This document shows positions 8,307-18,464 of a DNA stretch of 37,220 nucleotides, one piece after another. A program made the position numbers and the translations under genes. Position 1 is the first letter of the stretch. Each line of letters begins with the position of its first letter. A model generated the notes under the pieces. That model saw nothing but the letters and a program-made list of their open reading frames with translations, did not search any database and was not told the origin of the DNA. The stretch is from positions 1 through 37,220 of the forward strand of contig CALUSW010000009.1 of assembly GCA_944323535.1 (NCBI GenBank), read 5' to 3'. This stretch comes from Candidatus Gastranaerophilales bacterium. Its GTDB lineage: Bacteria; Cyanobacteriota; Vampirovibrionia; Gastranaerophilales; Gastranaerophilaceae.

Positions 8307-9229
8307 AGATAACGCAGGGTCTTGTAGAACAGCATATCCATGGCGCCTTCGGGATTGATTTTATGCAATGCAGCGTTGAAGAGCTTCTTCAGGCTGCAGA
8401 TATGCTTTCAGAGAAAGGGGTAACAGCTTTTTTCCCTGCTATAATGACTGATGATACAGATACTATTAAAGAAAGAATTAATATAATAAAAAAGGCAAAG
8501 TCAAAACAAAAGAAACATTCGGCACAAATAATCGGTATTCATCTTGAAGGCCCGTTTATAAATCCCGAAAAAGCAGGGATTCATGAAAAGAAGTATATTT
8601 TGCCTCTTAATAAGGATTTATTTAAAAAAATTGAAGATGATATTATTAAGATTATAACCATAGCTCCAGAACTTGATTTAACAGGTGAATTTCTTCAATA
8701 TCTTAAATCAAAAAATATAAAGATATCTGCAGGGCATACTCTTGCAAGCGACCTGTCAAAAGTTAATCAGGTTACACATTTATATAATGCGATGGGTGCT
8801 TTTTCGCACAGAGATGTTTCTACAGTTGTGTCTGCTCTATATTATGATATATATACTGAAATTATTGCAGACTCATTACATGTATCAGATAAAGTTTTGG
8901 CTCTTACTTTTAAAATCAAAAATATAGAGAAACTACTGTTAATAAGTGATGCACTTCCTCTTGCTCATTGTAATAAAAAAGAACATATATTTGCAGGGCA
9001 GAAAATATACAATAAAGAAGGAAAGCTTGTTAATGAATACGGAACTATAGCCGGTAGTTCATCTCTTTTATGCGATATTATAAAAAATCTTGCGGATAAA
9101 AATCTCCTAAAATTTGAAGATGCTGTTAAAGCCGCATCTTCAAATCAGATAAAATATCATAATATCAATAATAATCTTAAAGTATATTGGAATGATTTAA
9201 ATCAAATAGAAAAAACCGAATTTATTTAA
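8303..9229 (+). CDS. nagA: N-acetylglucosamine-6-phosphate deacetylase-like amidohydrolase (short form)
   Basis: The metal-dependent amidohydrolase motifs of NagA are present in order: QHIHG (His11, His13), HLEGPFINPEKAGIH (Glu82), SAGHT, THLYNAMG, IADSLHV and LLISDAL. NagA removes acetate from GlcNAc-6-phosphate during amino-sugar use and cell-wall recycling. At 308 residues it is clearly shorter than the usual 370-390: the protein starts right at the HxH motif, so the N-terminal part of the small beta-domain is missing, and the end is shortened as well. The start ATG overlaps the rpe stop, so no upstream extension is in frame within the operon. Probably active, but the substrate could differ. 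Confidence 0.82.
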   Translation: MKITQGLVEQHIHGAFGIDFMQCSVEELLQAADMLSEKGVTAFFPAIMTDDTDTIKERINIIKKAKSKQKKHSAQIIGIHLEGPFINPEKAGIHEKKYILPLNKDLFKKIEDDIIKIITIAPELDLTGEFLQYLKSKNIKISAGHTLASDLSKVNQVTHLYNAMGAFSHRDVSTVVSALYYDIYTEIIADSLHVSDKVLALTFKIKNIEKLLLISDALPLAHCNKKEHIFAGQKIYNKEGKLVNEYGTIAGSSSLLCDIIKNLADKNLLKFEDAVKAASSNQIKYHNINNNLKVYWNDLNQIEKTEFI

Positions 9230-9759
9230 AATATGTTCGTTTCAGGAGTTGTTTTAGCATAAAACCCGAAAGGAACTTTTTTAAATGAGTTAATTTCCTT
9301 TTTAAGTTTGTAATTTTCTTTATTTAATTCATTAATTTTAAAACGCATTGTTTCATTTTCTGTTTTAACACGTATAAGCTCCATAACAACATCATCCATA
9401 CCGTCAAGTTTTTCATCCAAAACCGAAGTGATTTTTTCGGTCATTGATTTTTCAATATTCCTTAACGTATCAACAAGCTGTAAAATAGAAGCACTTGAAA
9501 TTGAATTTGTACCTTTATGAATAACATTCTTGGACGAAACCGGAGTCATATATTTGCTGCTGTTTTTTGAAGAAGCCGCCTTTAATGCATCAGCGTCATC
9601 CTGAGTAAAATATGTAAGACCTCTTTCGTTTCTTTTAAGTTTAATGTCCGCTATTTTACACAGCTCCTGAATTTGGGAGTTATCAATCCCCAGCATTTCC
9701 CTGATTTCTTTAGGTGAAAATTCTTTACCTTCAATTTTCTCTACCATTGATATTCCCAT
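9226..9759 (-). CDS. MerR-like helix-turn-helix protein with C-terminal coiled coil
   Basis: Residues about 10-60 (EFSPKEIREMLGIDNSQIQE through RNERGLTYFTQDDADAL) read as a MerR-type winged helix-turn-helix ending in the Y-F-T/S-x-x-D-x-x-x-L element that normally follows the wing. A serine-rich linker (about 65-95) leads to a long coiled coil (about 100-165). This resembles MerR-like proteins with a dimerising tail rather than a metal sensor; no cysteine-rich sensor end exists. ATG at 9759 was chosen because AAGGGG lies 9 bases upstream; in-frame ATGs at 9795 and 9747 are alternatives. Convergent with the nagA-like gene, overlapping it by 4 bases. Confidence 0.65.
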   Translation of the reverse strand: MGISMVEKIEGKEFSPKEIREMLGIDNSQIQELCKIADIKLKRNERGLTYFTQDDADALKAASSKNSSKYMTPVSSKNVIHKGTNSISSASILQLVDTLRNIEKSMTEKITSVLDEKLDGMDDVVMELIRVKTENETMRFKINELNKENYKLKKEINSFKKVPFGFYAKTTPETNIF

Positions 9760-9927
9760 AAAAACAATCCCCTTATGATTTGTTAGCATGAACACTGCTA
9801 CGAATATTATATATGTTTTTAAAATTTTTGTCTAAGAAAAACAAGTATCTTTACATAACTTTTCAATTAAAAAAATATATAATTTATGATAGTATAAAGA
9901 GGATAGAAAAAATCGGGGAGAAGTTTG

Positions 9928-11313
9928 ATGAAATGTATAATTTTAGCGGGAGGTTCGGGGGAAAGGTTATGGCCTGTTTCAAGGGAACTTTACCCGAAAT
10001 CTCTTTTAAAGTTATATAACGGAAATACTTTACTTCAAAATACTTATGAATTGGCTGCTGAAATTGTCAAAGAAAAAGACATTATAACAATAACAAATAT
10101 CAGACAGCTTGATGATATAAGGCTTGAATTAAAAAAAGTTTCCAAAAAACCGGTAATTATAGCGGAACCTATGTCCAAAAATACCGCACCGGCTATTGCC
10201 TCGGCTTTGTCTTATATTCAATCTTCGAAAGACGAAATTGTTTTAATTTTGCCGGTTGATTTTAGTGTGGAAGATAAGCAGTCTTTTATAGAATCTGTAA
10301 ATGCTGCAAAAAAACCGGCCAGTGGAAATTATATAGTTACTTTCGGGGTAAAGCCTTCTTATTTTGAGGAAGGTTTTGGTTATATACAAACCGGAAAAGA
10401 ATTAAAAACCGGATATAAAGTCGAACGATTTATAGAAAAACCAAAAAATAATGAATTTGAAAAAAGTATTAACAATGAGAATATTTTCTGGAATTGCGGA
10501 ATATATGCAGGGAAAGTGTCGGTTATAATGAAAAGCCTTCAAAAATATTCGCCGCAGGTATGTAGTAATTTTTCTAAAGAAATGTTTGATGAAAATAATA
10601 AAATCAAATATGAATACTATGAAAATATTCCTGAAATATCAATAGATTATGCCGTAATGGAAAAAGCTGATAATCTTGCGTTTATTGAACTTCAAACCAA
10701 ATGGGCTGATTATGGTTCCTGGCGTGCTTTATATAATAACAGCGAAAAAGATTCAAAAGGAAATGTTATAAGCGGTAATGTATTATCCGATAATATAAAA
10801 AATTCATTTATATATTCGTCAAAAGAACTTGTTGCGGTATCAGGAATGAATAACACTATTGTAATAGAAACAGAAGATGCAGTATTGGTTTGCGATAAGT
10901 CGAAATCATCAGAGATAAATAAGATTGTAAGAAAATTAAAACAAGAAGATAACCCTTCTGTAATATCACGTAAAACTGTTTTCAGACCATGGGGCTTTTA
11001 TACATGTCTTAATGGCGGAAATGGCTGGCTTTCAAAAATAATTACGGTTTCCCCGGGGCACAAATTATCACTGCAATCACATAATTACCGTTCCGAGCAC
11101 TGGGTTGTTCTTGAAGGTACTGCTACCGTTATATTAAATGATAATAAGCATGTGCTTCAAAAATGCCAGAGTATTGATATTCCTGTAAAAGCAAAACATT
11201 CTCTGCAAAATCATACAAAAACGCCGCTTAAAATATTAGAGGTTCAAAAAGGTGATTATATAGGCGAAGATGATATAATCAGGTATGAAGATATGTACGG
11301 AAGATTAAAATAG
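9928..11313 (+). CDS. manC: Mannose-1-phosphate guanylyltransferase / mannose-6-phosphate isomerase
   Basis: A bifunctional enzyme of GDP-mannose synthesis. The N-terminal nucleotidyltransferase (to about residue 340) begins with the pyrophosphorylase signature GGSGERLWPVSRELYPK and contains RFIEKPK and WNCGIY. The C-terminal cupin domain, a type II phosphomannose isomerase, has FRPWGFYTCL, SLQSHNYRSEHWVVLEGTA and a final EVQKGDYIGEDDIIRYEDMY, with the metal-binding histidines in the second stretch. 461 residues is a normal length. ATG at 9928 (after GGGGAG) is preferred to the TTG just before it. GDP-mannose feeds surface polysaccharide or GDP-fucose; no glycan cluster is in view. Confidence 0.95.
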   Translation: MKCIILAGGSGERLWPVSRELYPKSLLKLYNGNTLLQNTYELAAEIVKEKDIITITNIRQLDDIRLELKKVSKKPVIIAEPMSKNTAPAIASALSYIQSSKDEIVLILPVDFSVEDKQSFIESVNAAKKPASGNYIVTFGVKPSYFEEGFGYIQTGKELKTGYKVERFIEKPKNNEFEKSINNENIFWNCGIYAGKVSVIMKSLQKYSPQVCSNFSKEMFDENNKIKYEYYENIPEISIDYAVMEKADNLAFIELQTKWADYGSWRALYNNSEKDSKGNVISGNVLSDNIKNSFIYSSKELVAVSGMNNTIVIETEDAVLVCDKSKSSEINKIVRKLKQEDNPSVISRKTVFRPWGFYTCLNGGNGWLSKIITVSPGHKLSLQSHNYRSEHWVVLEGTATVILNDNKHVLQKCQSIDIPVKAKHSLQNHTKTPLKILEVQKGDYIGEDDIIRYEDMYGRLK

Positions 11314-11345
11314 ATATATGAATTTTCTAATACAGTATTTAATGC

Positions 11346-11351
11346 TATAAT
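11346..11351 (+). promoter_or_regulatory. Possible -10 box of ftsH
   Basis: TATAAT 34 bases before the ftsH start in the 71-base gap after manC. The -35 region is poor, so read-through from manC is an alternative. Confidence 0.35.
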
Positions 11352-11384
11352 TTTGTAAAAGGTTGTTATTATAAGGATTTTAAA

Positions 11385-13253
11385 ATGAATAAAAATCAAT
11401 CGATGGGAATATGGCTTATAGTTGGTATTTTGGTTCTTGCTCTGGCATCTATGTTATTTGCGGGACCTTCCACATCTACAAAAACATTGACTTATACAGA
11501 GTTTTTGTCAAAAGTAAAAAATGCTGAGATAAAAGAGGTTTTGATAGATAATGATACTGTAATTGCAGTACCTGTGGAAGAAGGCATAAAGTCAACAATT
11601 AACGGAAAAGAAGCCGTTACTGCTTCTTTAAGATATAAAGTAAATATTCCCTTAAATGATGACAGTTTATATTCAACTCTGGAAAGTAATAACGTAAATA
11701 TAGAAATAAAAAAGTCAAATGAATCATCGTCAATGATGGGAATTATGGGAACGGCGCTGCCGATTTTACTTATTATTGCTTTTTTTATAATTCTTGCCAA
11801 AATAATACAAACAGGCGGATCGCAGGCTTTGTCTTTCGGAAAAAGTAAAGCTAAAATGATGCTTGACAGCAAGGTTAAAGTTACATTTAAAGATGTTGCC
11901 GGTATTGACGAAGAAAAACAGGAACTTGAAGAAATTGTTGATTTCTTGAAAAACGGAGAAAAATATCTTAAACTCGGCGCTAAAATTCCGAAAGGTGTAT
12001 TACTTGTCGGTGCTCCCGGTACCGGTAAAACTTTAATGGCTAAAGCGGTTGCAGGAGAAGCCGGTGTTCCTTTCTTTTCAATAAGCGGTTCCGATTTTGT
12101 TGAAATGTTTGTCGGTGTTGGTGCTTCAAGAGTTCGTGATTTATTTGAACAGGCAAAAAAACATCAGCCCTGTATTGTTTTTATAGATGAAATAGATGCG
12201 GTAGGCAGACAAAGAGGTGCCGGTTTAGGCGGCGGACATGATGAAAGAGAACAGACCTTAAACCAGTTGCTGGTTGAAATGGACGGTTTTGACGGAAATA
12301 CAAATATTATTATTCTCGCTGCCACGAACAGACCGGATATTCTTGATAATGCTCTTTTAAGACCCGGACGTTTTGACAGGCAGATTATGGTAAGTCTTCC
12401 GGATGTTAAAGGAAGAGAAAAAATTCTTGCTGTGCATGCCAAGGGTAAGCCGTTAGATAAAGATGTTGATTTGAAGGTGCTTGCGAAAAGAACTCCCGGG
12501 TTTACCGGAGCGGATCTTCAAAGTCTTTTAAATGAATCTGCCCTTTTAGCGGCGAGAAGAAATAAAACGGTTATTAACATGGCAGAAATAGATGATGCAA
12601 TTGACAGAGTTATCGCCGGTATAGAAAAGAAAAGTAAAGTAATGACTGATGAAGATAAGGAAATAACTTCTTACCATGAAGTAGGTCATGCTTTGCTTGC
12701 AAAATTGTTAAAAAATTGTGATGAACTTCATAAAGTTACAATTATTCCGAGAGGTTATGCTCTTGGTATAACCTGGACAAAACCGGAGGATAACAAAGTC
12801 CATGTTAGTAAAGCTAAACTGCTTGATCAAATTACAATGACTCTTGGAGGCAGAGTTGCAGAGGAAATTGTATACGGACCTGATAAAATCTCGACGGGAG
12901 CATCAAGCGATCTTGAAAAAGTAACCGAAGTAGCAAAAAAAATGGTTTCACAATGGGGAATGTCCGAGAAAATGGGAGCAATGACCTACGGAAAATCACA
13001 GGAACATGTATTTATGGGACGTGATTTCGGTACAACACGTGATTTCTCTGAAGAATTTGCTGCTGATTTAGACAGGGAAGTCAAAAAAATAATAGACGGA
13101 AGATATGAAATTGCAAAACAGCTTCTTTCCGAAAACAGAGATTTACTTGATGCTATTGCTAAAGAATTATTGGAAAAAGAAACTTTAGACGACGATGATG
13201 TTACGGAAATTATTGTTAAAATTAAAGGAGATTCGTTTAATGATAAATTATAA
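11385..13253 (+). CDS. ftsH: ATP-dependent zinc metalloprotease FtsH
   Basis: Membrane-bound AAA+ protease that degrades misfolded membrane proteins and regulators. The 622 residues show a first membrane helix (about 8-27), an extracytoplasmic domain of about 90 residues, a second helix (about 120-143), Walker A GAPGTGKT at 209-216, Walker [12 protein letters not shown], the second region of homology [20 protein letters not shown], and the zinc site HEVGH at 431-435. The usual motif is HEAGH; Val in place of Ala keeps both histidines and the glutamate. Length and order are complete. Confidence 0.97.
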   Translation: MNKNQSMGIWLIVGILVLALASMLFAGPSTSTKTLTYTEFLSKVKNAEIKEVLIDNDTVIAVPVEEGIKSTINGKEAVTASLRYKVNIPLNDDSLYSTLESNNVNIEIKKSNESSSMMGIMGTALPILLIIAFFIILAKIIQTGGSQALSFGKSKAKMMLDSKVKVTFKDVAGIDEEKQELEEIVDFLKNGEKYLKLGAKIPKGVLLVGAPGTGKTLMAKAVAGEAGVPFFSISGSDFVEMFVGVGASRVRDLFEQAKKHQPCIVFIDEIDAVGRQRGAGLGGGHDEREQTLNQLLVEMDGFDGNTNIIILAATNRPDILDNALLRPGRFDRQIMVSLPDVKGREKILAVHAKGKPLDKDVDLKVLAKRTPGFTGADLQSLLNESALLAARRNKTVINMAEIDDAIDRVIAGIEKKSKVMTDEDKEITSYHEVGHALLAKLLKNCDELHKVTIIPRGYALGITWTKPEDNKVHVSKAKLLDQITMTLGGRVAEEIVYGPDKISTGASSDLEKVTEVAKKMVSQWGMSEKMGAMTYGKSQEHVFMGRDFGTTRDFSEEFAADLDREVKKIIDGRYEIAKQLLSENRDLLDAIAKELLEKETLDDDDVTEIIVKIKGDSFNDKL

Positions 13254-13285
13254 CGGGAATTCTATTAAAAAAGGAGGAATATAGT

Positions 13286-14002
13286 ATGGCTTCTTTAATA
13301 AATTCTCTGCGTAATATATCAAGTGATTCCTTTTGGGCTCCGAAATTGGCTTTTTTATCTTTTTTTATATATATAATACTTGATAATGAAGAACAGATAA
13401 GTCAGGTTGGTTCGGCTATTCCGTTATTCTCTCTTTTTATTATTATAGTTTTTATGGGTTGTGCATCAGTAATGATGAACAGAAATATAAATAATAAAAC
13501 TCCGCTGCTGCCAGGGTTATTTAGTCTTCCAGAGGTTTTTGTAAAATCAATAGGTTGTACAATTTCAATGATACCCGGAACTGTAATTTATGTTTTTTGT
13601 ATATCATATATTCAAAAATATTTAATATTTGAAACTTTTGTAATGATAGTTATATATTCCTGTGTTACTTTATTCTTTCTTCCTTTTATCTGTATTCCTG
13701 CTGTATTATACAGTGTAAACGGAAAATTAAAGGATGCTTTCAGGTTTGATATAATTTTTGCAGGTTCCGGCAACTTTGTCGTTCAGGTTTTATCTTATAT
13801 TATTCAATATTTCTTTATAATAGCTTTGTTTGCTTATTTATTATATAAATTGTTTGTTTCTATGCTTGGAGAAGAATCTATATTTATCCCGATAGTGTAT
13901 AGTATAACAATAGTTGTATCGTTTCTTTCTTTCTTCTCTTTTTGTGCTGACTTATATGAGGATGTGATTCCGCCGCTTAAATCAAAAAGGGATATTTTTT
14001 AA
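13286..14002 (+). CDS. Hypothetical polytopic membrane protein
   Basis: A 238-residue hydrophobic protein with about six membrane segments, no motif that I recognise, and a short polar C-terminus ([15 protein letters not shown]). Its layout loosely resembles DUF4013-like membrane proteins but I would not assign it. It has an excellent ribosome-binding site (AAGGAGG) and starts 32 bases after ftsH, so it is probably transcribed with it. Its 3' end overlaps the convergent uvrB by about 20 bases. Confidence 0.8.
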   Translation: MASLINSLRNISSDSFWAPKLAFLSFFIYIILDNEEQISQVGSAIPLFSLFIIIVFMGCASVMMNRNINNKTPLLPGLFSLPEVFVKSIGCTISMIPGTVIYVFCISYIQKYLIFETFVMIVIYSCVTLFFLPFICIPAVLYSVNGKLKDAFRFDIIFAGSGNFVVQVLSYIIQYFFIIALFAYLLYKLFVSMLGEESIFIPIVYSITIVVSFLSFFSFCADLYEDVIPPLKSKRDIF

Positions 14003-15967
14003 TTTTTTAATCTGGTTTCTTATTTCTGCAGCCCTTTCAAAATCAAGAATAGAGGCTGCTTTTTTCATTGATTTTTCTAATTTATCCAATAACTTGGGCA
14101 AATCTTTTTCTGATATGTTATTTTCTGCCATTTCTTCAGCTACAATATCTTCAATATTTCTGTAGCTTGCAACCAGCTGCAGCAGATTATTTTCTATGGG
14201 TTTTTTTATTGTTTGAGGTGTAATATTGTGAACTTTATTATATTCAAGCTGCAGAGTTCTTCTTCTTTGAGTTTCTTTTATAGCCCTGTCCATACTGTCG
14301 GTAATTTTATCAGCATACATTATAACCTTTGAACAGACATTTCTTGCTGCTCTTCCTATAGTCTGGATAAGACTGGTTTCTGACCGCAAGAAACCCTCTT
14401 TATCCGCATCCATTATTGCGACAAGCGATACTTCCGGAATGTCAAGACCTTCTCTTAACAGGTTTACGCCTATTAAAACATCAAAAAGCCCGAGTCTTAA
14501 ATCTCTTAGTATTTCAACACGCTCTATTGATGTTATTTCACTGTGAAGATATCTAACTTTTATTCCCAGCTGCTGCAGATAGTCGCATAAATCTTCCGCC
14601 ATTTTTTTTGTCAGGGTAGTAACCAAAATCCTTTCTTTTTTATCTGTTACTTTTTTAATTTCTGATATTAAATCATCCACCTGATTAAGTGTGGGTCTAA
14701 CAAATATTTCAGGGTCAACAAGACCTGTCGGTCTTATTATTTGTTCCACAATCTGAGATGATGTTTCTTTTTCAAAATCAGAAGGAGTCGCTGATACATA
14801 TATTTTTTGATTTACTTTCTGCCAGAATTCTTCAATCTTTAAGGGTCTGTTATCTTTTGCGCTCGGCAGTCTGAAACCGTAGTCAACAAGAACCGTTTTT
14901 CTTGCCTGATCACCGTTATACATCGCTTTTAATTGCGGAATGGTTACATGCGATTCATCTATAACAAGTAAAAAATCATCATTAAAATAATCAAGCAGAG
15001 TAGCCGGTGCACTCCCTTTCGGACGTCTTTCTATTATTCTTGAATAATTTTCTATACCGCTGCAGTAGCCCATTTCTTTTATCATTTCTATATCATAATT
15101 TGTTCTTTGATATATTCTCTGGGCTTCAATAAGTTTGTTTTCAAACTCAAATTTCTTTACCTGTTCAGATAATTCCTGCCTTATTAATTTTATTGTTTCT
15201 TCTTTATCTTCATCTCCTGAAATATAATGTACGGCAGGGAAAATCACTGTAGTATTTACATCTTCCAGTATTTCGCCGGAAACGGGATTTATTCTTGATA
15301 TTCTTTCGATTTCATCTCCGAATAGATAAATTCTTGTGACCATTTTTTCGTATGCAGGCATGATCTCTATTATGTCGCCTCTCGGACGGAAGGTTGAGCG
15401 TGTCAATTCCAAATCATTTCTGCTGTATTGAATATTAACGAGCTCTTTTAAAAATGCATTTCTGTCTATTTCGTCGCCGACTTCTATTTTTAATGCGCCT
15501 TTAAAATATTGTTCCGGCAAACCTAAGCCGTATATACAGCTTACCGATGCAACAACAATTACATCATTTCTTTCATATAAACTTCTTGTTGTATTATGGC
15601 GAAGTCTGTCTATTTCATCATTTATAGTTGCGGATTTTTCAATGTATGTATCACTGCGCGGAATATAAGCTTCCGGCTGATAGTAGTCATAATAGCTTAT
15701 AAAATATTCAACCGCATTATTGGGGAAAAGCTCTTTAAACTCATTATAAAGCTGGGCGGCAAGAGTTTTATTATGCGCAATAACAAGAGTTTGTTTCTGC
15801 ATTTTTTCTATAACATTTGCTATTGTGAAAGTTTTTCCGGAGCCTGTAATACCCAGAAGAGTCTGGGCATCATAACCGTTTAATAGCCCCTCCGTAAGTT
15901 CTTTAATAGCTTTAGGCTGATCTCCCGACGGTTTATATTTTGAATTTATTTTAAATGGCTTTTCCAT
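13982..15967 (-). CDS. uvrB: UvrABC system protein B
   Basis: Damage-verifying helicase-like subunit of nucleotide excision repair. Visible are the Q-motif region [10 protein letters not shown], Walker A GITGSGKT (residues 39-46), the beta-hairpin region [20 protein letters not shown], the DESH box in [11 protein letters not shown], helicase motifs V and VI ([23 protein letters not shown]) and a C-terminal UVR domain ([20 protein letters not shown]) that recruits UvrC. 661 residues is normal. The ATG at 15967 has no Shine-Dalgarno but a TACAAT six bases upstream, so its transcript may be leaderless. Confidence 0.97.
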   Translation of the reverse strand: MEKPFKINSKYKPSGDQPKAIKELTEGLLNGYDAQTLLGITGSGKTFTIANVIEKMQKQTLVIAHNKTLAAQLYNEFKELFPNNAVEYFISYYDYYQPEAYIPRSDTYIEKSATINDEIDRLRHNTTRSLYERNDVIVVASVSCIYGLGLPEQYFKGALKIEVGDEIDRNAFLKELVNIQYSRNDLELTRSTFRPRGDIIEIMPAYEKMVTRIYLFGDEIERISRINPVSGEILEDVNTTVIFPAVHYISGDEDKEETIKLIRQELSEQVKKFEFENKLIEAQRIYQRTNYDIEMIKEMGYCSGIENYSRIIERRPKGSAPATLLDYFNDDFLLVIDESHVTIPQLKAMYNGDQARKTVLVDYGFRLPSAKDNRPLKIEEFWQKVNQKIYVSATPSDFEKETSSQIVEQIIRPTGLVDPEIFVRPTLNQVDDLISEIKKVTDKKERILVTTLTKKMAEDLCDYLQQLGIKVRYLHSEITSIERVEILRDLRLGLFDVLIGVNLLREGLDIPEVSLVAIMDADKEGFLRSETSLIQTIGRAARNVCSKVIMYADKITDSMDRAIKETQRRRTLQLEYNKVHNITPQTIKKPIENNLLQLVASYRNIEDIVAEEMAENNISEKDLPKLLDKLEKSMKKAASILDFERAAEIRNQIKKLKNIPF

Positions 15968-16049
15968 ACGAATATTGTATCTTAAAGCATATAATTTGGG
16001 TATGATTGATAAATTAAAAAAGATTTTATTATTTTCTGTTATTTATAAT

Positions 16050-17855
16050 TTAAATATTGTTATTTAAGTTTTCTGCTTTTTTAATTATAAATTTATAGTA
16101 TTTGCTTATTACTTTTTTTAATAATTTATTTTTAGAGTTTGTATAATAATATTTAAGGTTTTTAATTATATTAAATCTGAGCTTGCCATATTTTGCAATG
16201 TATAAATATTGCCACTGGCAGCCAATTGAACTATCAAAAACCGTTTTCATTTTTTTGTTAATTAGATTCATAATATTGGATTTGTAATTTTCATAATCAG
16301 CAGAATAATTAATTAAGCTTTTGTAATATTCACGATGTTTAAAAAGGATAGAATTTTCAGGAAAGAAAAGGTTTCTGATAGTTGATATTGCATCTATATT
16401 TCCGGCATTTTTTTTAATGAAATCGAAAGCAGCCTTCATTTCTTCTTTTGTTTCGGTAGGAAAACCGAAAATTAAATAAACAGAATTTAAAATACCTGCT
16501 TTATGTGAATTTTCTAAAATTTTTTCTGCGGTTTTAATGTTTATATTCTTGTTAATAATATCATTACAAATACGCTGTGAAGTTGAATCTAGCCCCCAAT
16601 GAACTGCAATGCATCCTGATTTTTTAATTTTCTTTAATAATTCTGGATTGAATTCTTTTTCTAATCTTGCATAGATATTATATTTTATATTAATATTTCT
16701 TTCGAGTAAGAGGTCAGCAACTTTTGATATATATTGAGGGTGCAGTGCATTGTCCCAAAAAGCAAAATATTTGGTATTGTATTTTTTTGATAAAAACTCT
16801 ATTTCATCAACAAGCCTTTTTGCACTCATAATTCTAAAATGTTTTTCTTCTCCGGAGCAAGAGCAATATATGCATTTGCCCCAATAGCAAGAAGTTGACA
16901 TTGATGCACGTACAGGCAAAACAAGTTCCGGAAGGAAATAATCATTTTCTTTATATCCGGAAAAAGATTGAAATGGTAGTTGGTTAATATTTACTAACTT
17001 TTCACATTCGTTAAATTGTAATTTATCATTATTGAGATAAATAAGATTTGAAACATCACTGATTGGGATATCTTTGTTAACAAATTTTGCTAACTCAAGA
17101 ACTGTATTAGTGCTTTCCCCTACGGCAATAGAATCAAAAAATATACCGAATAATTCTTTTAAATTTTTGATTCTTTTAAAATTTTCTTCAAAGAAATTGC
17201 CTCCGATTGTTAAATGCACATTTTTATTAATTTGTTTTATAGCGTAACACAGCAATAATCCGGAAATTAAATCGTTATAATTTATAATTTGAACACCAAT
17301 AATATCAGGTTTTTTGCTTAGAATAATTGAAGCTTTTTGCAAGTAGAAATCTTTTAGACAATTATAATTGCAGTTAAAAATAAATAAAATATCATCAGGA
17401 GTAATACAGAAATCATTTTCATTATAATAAGCAAATGAAGCCAATAAAGGTATATGAATGTTTTTAATGTGGAATAATAAATTTTGATAATACCAGTAAA
17501 TAGAGAAAGAATACATTATTTTTTTATTTTTTGCGAGATTTCTATATATTTCAAAGTTACGAGCATTTTTGCTAAGCCAAGATAAACTTGTCAAAAAATT
17601 ATCTTTTTGTCTTAATAAAGTATCTTTGAAGTAAGGATGAAAATTATAATATTCTTTTTTTTCACAAAAGGATAAAAATTTGTTGTATTCTTGTAAAATT
17701 TTATTATTATCCAAATAATCTAAATAATCTGCATTTAAATTAATATATTGGCAATTAATGCCATTGTTTTCTAAAACCCCGATTAAAGACGGAATTCCCG
17801 GTATTGGCATTATGTCCGAAGCGTATATTACCGGTTTTAGAAATAGATACAGCAT
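16050..17855 (-). CDS. B12-binding-domain radical SAM enzyme, substrate unknown
   Basis: A 601-residue protein with the layout of B12-dependent radical SAM enzymes: an N-terminal Rossmann-like cobalamin-binding domain (start LFLKPVIYAS..., PGIPSLIGVLENNGINCQYI, then KPDIIGVQIINYNDL and HLTIGGNFFEENF) followed by the radical SAM core. The cluster cysteines are Cys323, Cys328 and Cys331, giving CX4CX2C instead of CX3CX2C. Later core parts include AFWDNALHPQYI, YARLEKEFNPELLKKIKKSG, VHWGLDSTSQRI and YLIFGFPTETKEEM. Such enzymes methylate or otherwise modify unreactive carbons of natural products, including peptides. An in-frame stop three codons upstream fixes the ATG at 17855. The short peptide gene at 17997-18179 lies just upstream on the same strand, suggesting a modified peptide. 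Confidence 0.85.
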   Translation of the reverse strand: MLYLFLKPVIYASDIMPIPGIPSLIGVLENNGINCQYINLNADYLDYLDNNKILQEYNKFLSFCEKKEYYNFHPYFKDTLLRQKDNFLTSLSWLSKNARNFEIYRNLAKNKKIMYSFSIYWYYQNLLFHIKNIHIPLLASFAYYNENDFCITPDDILFIFNCNYNCLKDFYLQKASIILSKKPDIIGVQIINYNDLISGLLLCYAIKQINKNVHLTIGGNFFEENFKRIKNLKELFGIFFDSIAVGESTNTVLELAKFVNKDIPISDVSNLIYLNNDKLQFNECEKLVNINQLPFQSFSGYKENDYFLPELVLPVRASMSTSCYWGKCIYCSCSGEEKHFRIMSAKRLVDEIEFLSKKYNTKYFAFWDNALHPQYISKVADLLLERNINIKYNIYARLEKEFNPELLKKIKKSGCIAVHWGLDSTSQRICNDIINKNINIKTAEKILENSHKAGILNSVYLIFGFPTETKEEMKAAFDFIKKNAGNIDAISTIRNLFFPENSILFKHREYYKSLINYSADYENYKSNIMNLINKKMKTVFDSSIGCQWQYLYIAKYGKLRFNIIKNLKYYYTNSKNKLLKKVISKYYKFIIKKAENLNNNI

Positions 17856-17996
17856 TAATAATTACCCATATCAGTTTTATGCAATGAATTTTACCTTCCT
17901 GTTAAAAATTGTTTTTTTGAGTAGTGCGTTAAAAAGGCAATCAACTGGACTACGATGATGAACCGGTAGTATGCTAGTGATACTGGATTATATAAA

Positions 17997-18179
17997 TTAA
18001 AATTTAGAAGACTTTACCATAGTATTATATACTATCAAGTTTTCATCAACAAATATATCATCTTCATTTAAGGCTGTTTCATTTTCATCTGTTTGCCCGG
18101 AAGGGAATAATTCATATGATTCCGAACTCTGATTTTTGTTAAACATTTCTTTCATTGAATCTAAAAAGTTTTTCTTCAT
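17997..18179 (-). CDS. 60-residue peptide, candidate RiPP precursor
   Basis: A small soluble peptide beginning MKKNFLDSMKEMFNKNQ: a basic, amphipathic first part (about 1-16), an acidic middle (about 25-50, with ENETALNEDD) and a short C-terminal end NLIVYNTMVKSSKF. It contains no cysteine and no signal peptide. ATG at 18179 is chosen because AAAAGGA lies 7 bases upstream; an in-frame ATG at 18206 has none. Position upstream of, and in line with, a B12-type radical SAM gene (141 bases between) is the usual arrangement of a RiPP precursor and its modifying enzyme. No known precursor family is recognised, so function is inferred from context only. Confidence 0.55.
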   Translation of the reverse strand: MKKNFLDSMKEMFNKNQSSESYELFPSGQTDENETALNEDDIFVDENLIVYNTMVKSSKF

Positions 18180-18382
18180 TGTTGTATCCTTTTTGTATTT
18201 ATGCATTTTCTATATAAAATTCTTATAAGTAAGATATCTTTGCACAACGTACGGCTGTATTGATGATTAGTTCTTAATTTAAAACAAAAAAATAGTGATA
18301 TTAGAATTTATCCATAATATATTTCATTTCTAACTGATCAAAAAATTAATATAGAAATAACTAACAGCGTTATACAGTGTTA

Positions 18383-18417
18383 AAAGCTCTTTGTAAATAT
18401 ATAAAGAGCTTTATAAT
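18383..18417 (+). promoter_or_regulatory. Inverted repeat overlapping the XRE gene promoter
   Basis: Perfect 10-base arms AAAGCTCTTT (18383-18392) and AAAGAGCTTT (18403-18412) separated by 10 bases run directly into TATAAT (18412-18417), about 48 bases before the XRE start. There is no T-run after it on the plus strand, so an operator for the XRE protein (autoregulation) is more likely than a terminator. The remaining bases of the 18180-18464 divergent spacer show nothing else firm. Confidence 0.5.
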
Positions 18418-18464
18418 TCCTTCCTGTCAAAAATGAATTAAATTAAAATTAATTAGAGGAACTA

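Noticed and set aside
17856-17870. Mini-frame MGNY ending TAATG at the radical SAM start, suggesting translational coupling
   Set aside because: No ribosome-binding site at a usable distance; likely chance.
17963-17986. Hairpin between the peptide gene and the radical SAM gene (AGTAT/ATACT with CC/GG)
   Set aside because: Short stem with a bulge and no T-run; too weak to call an attenuator.
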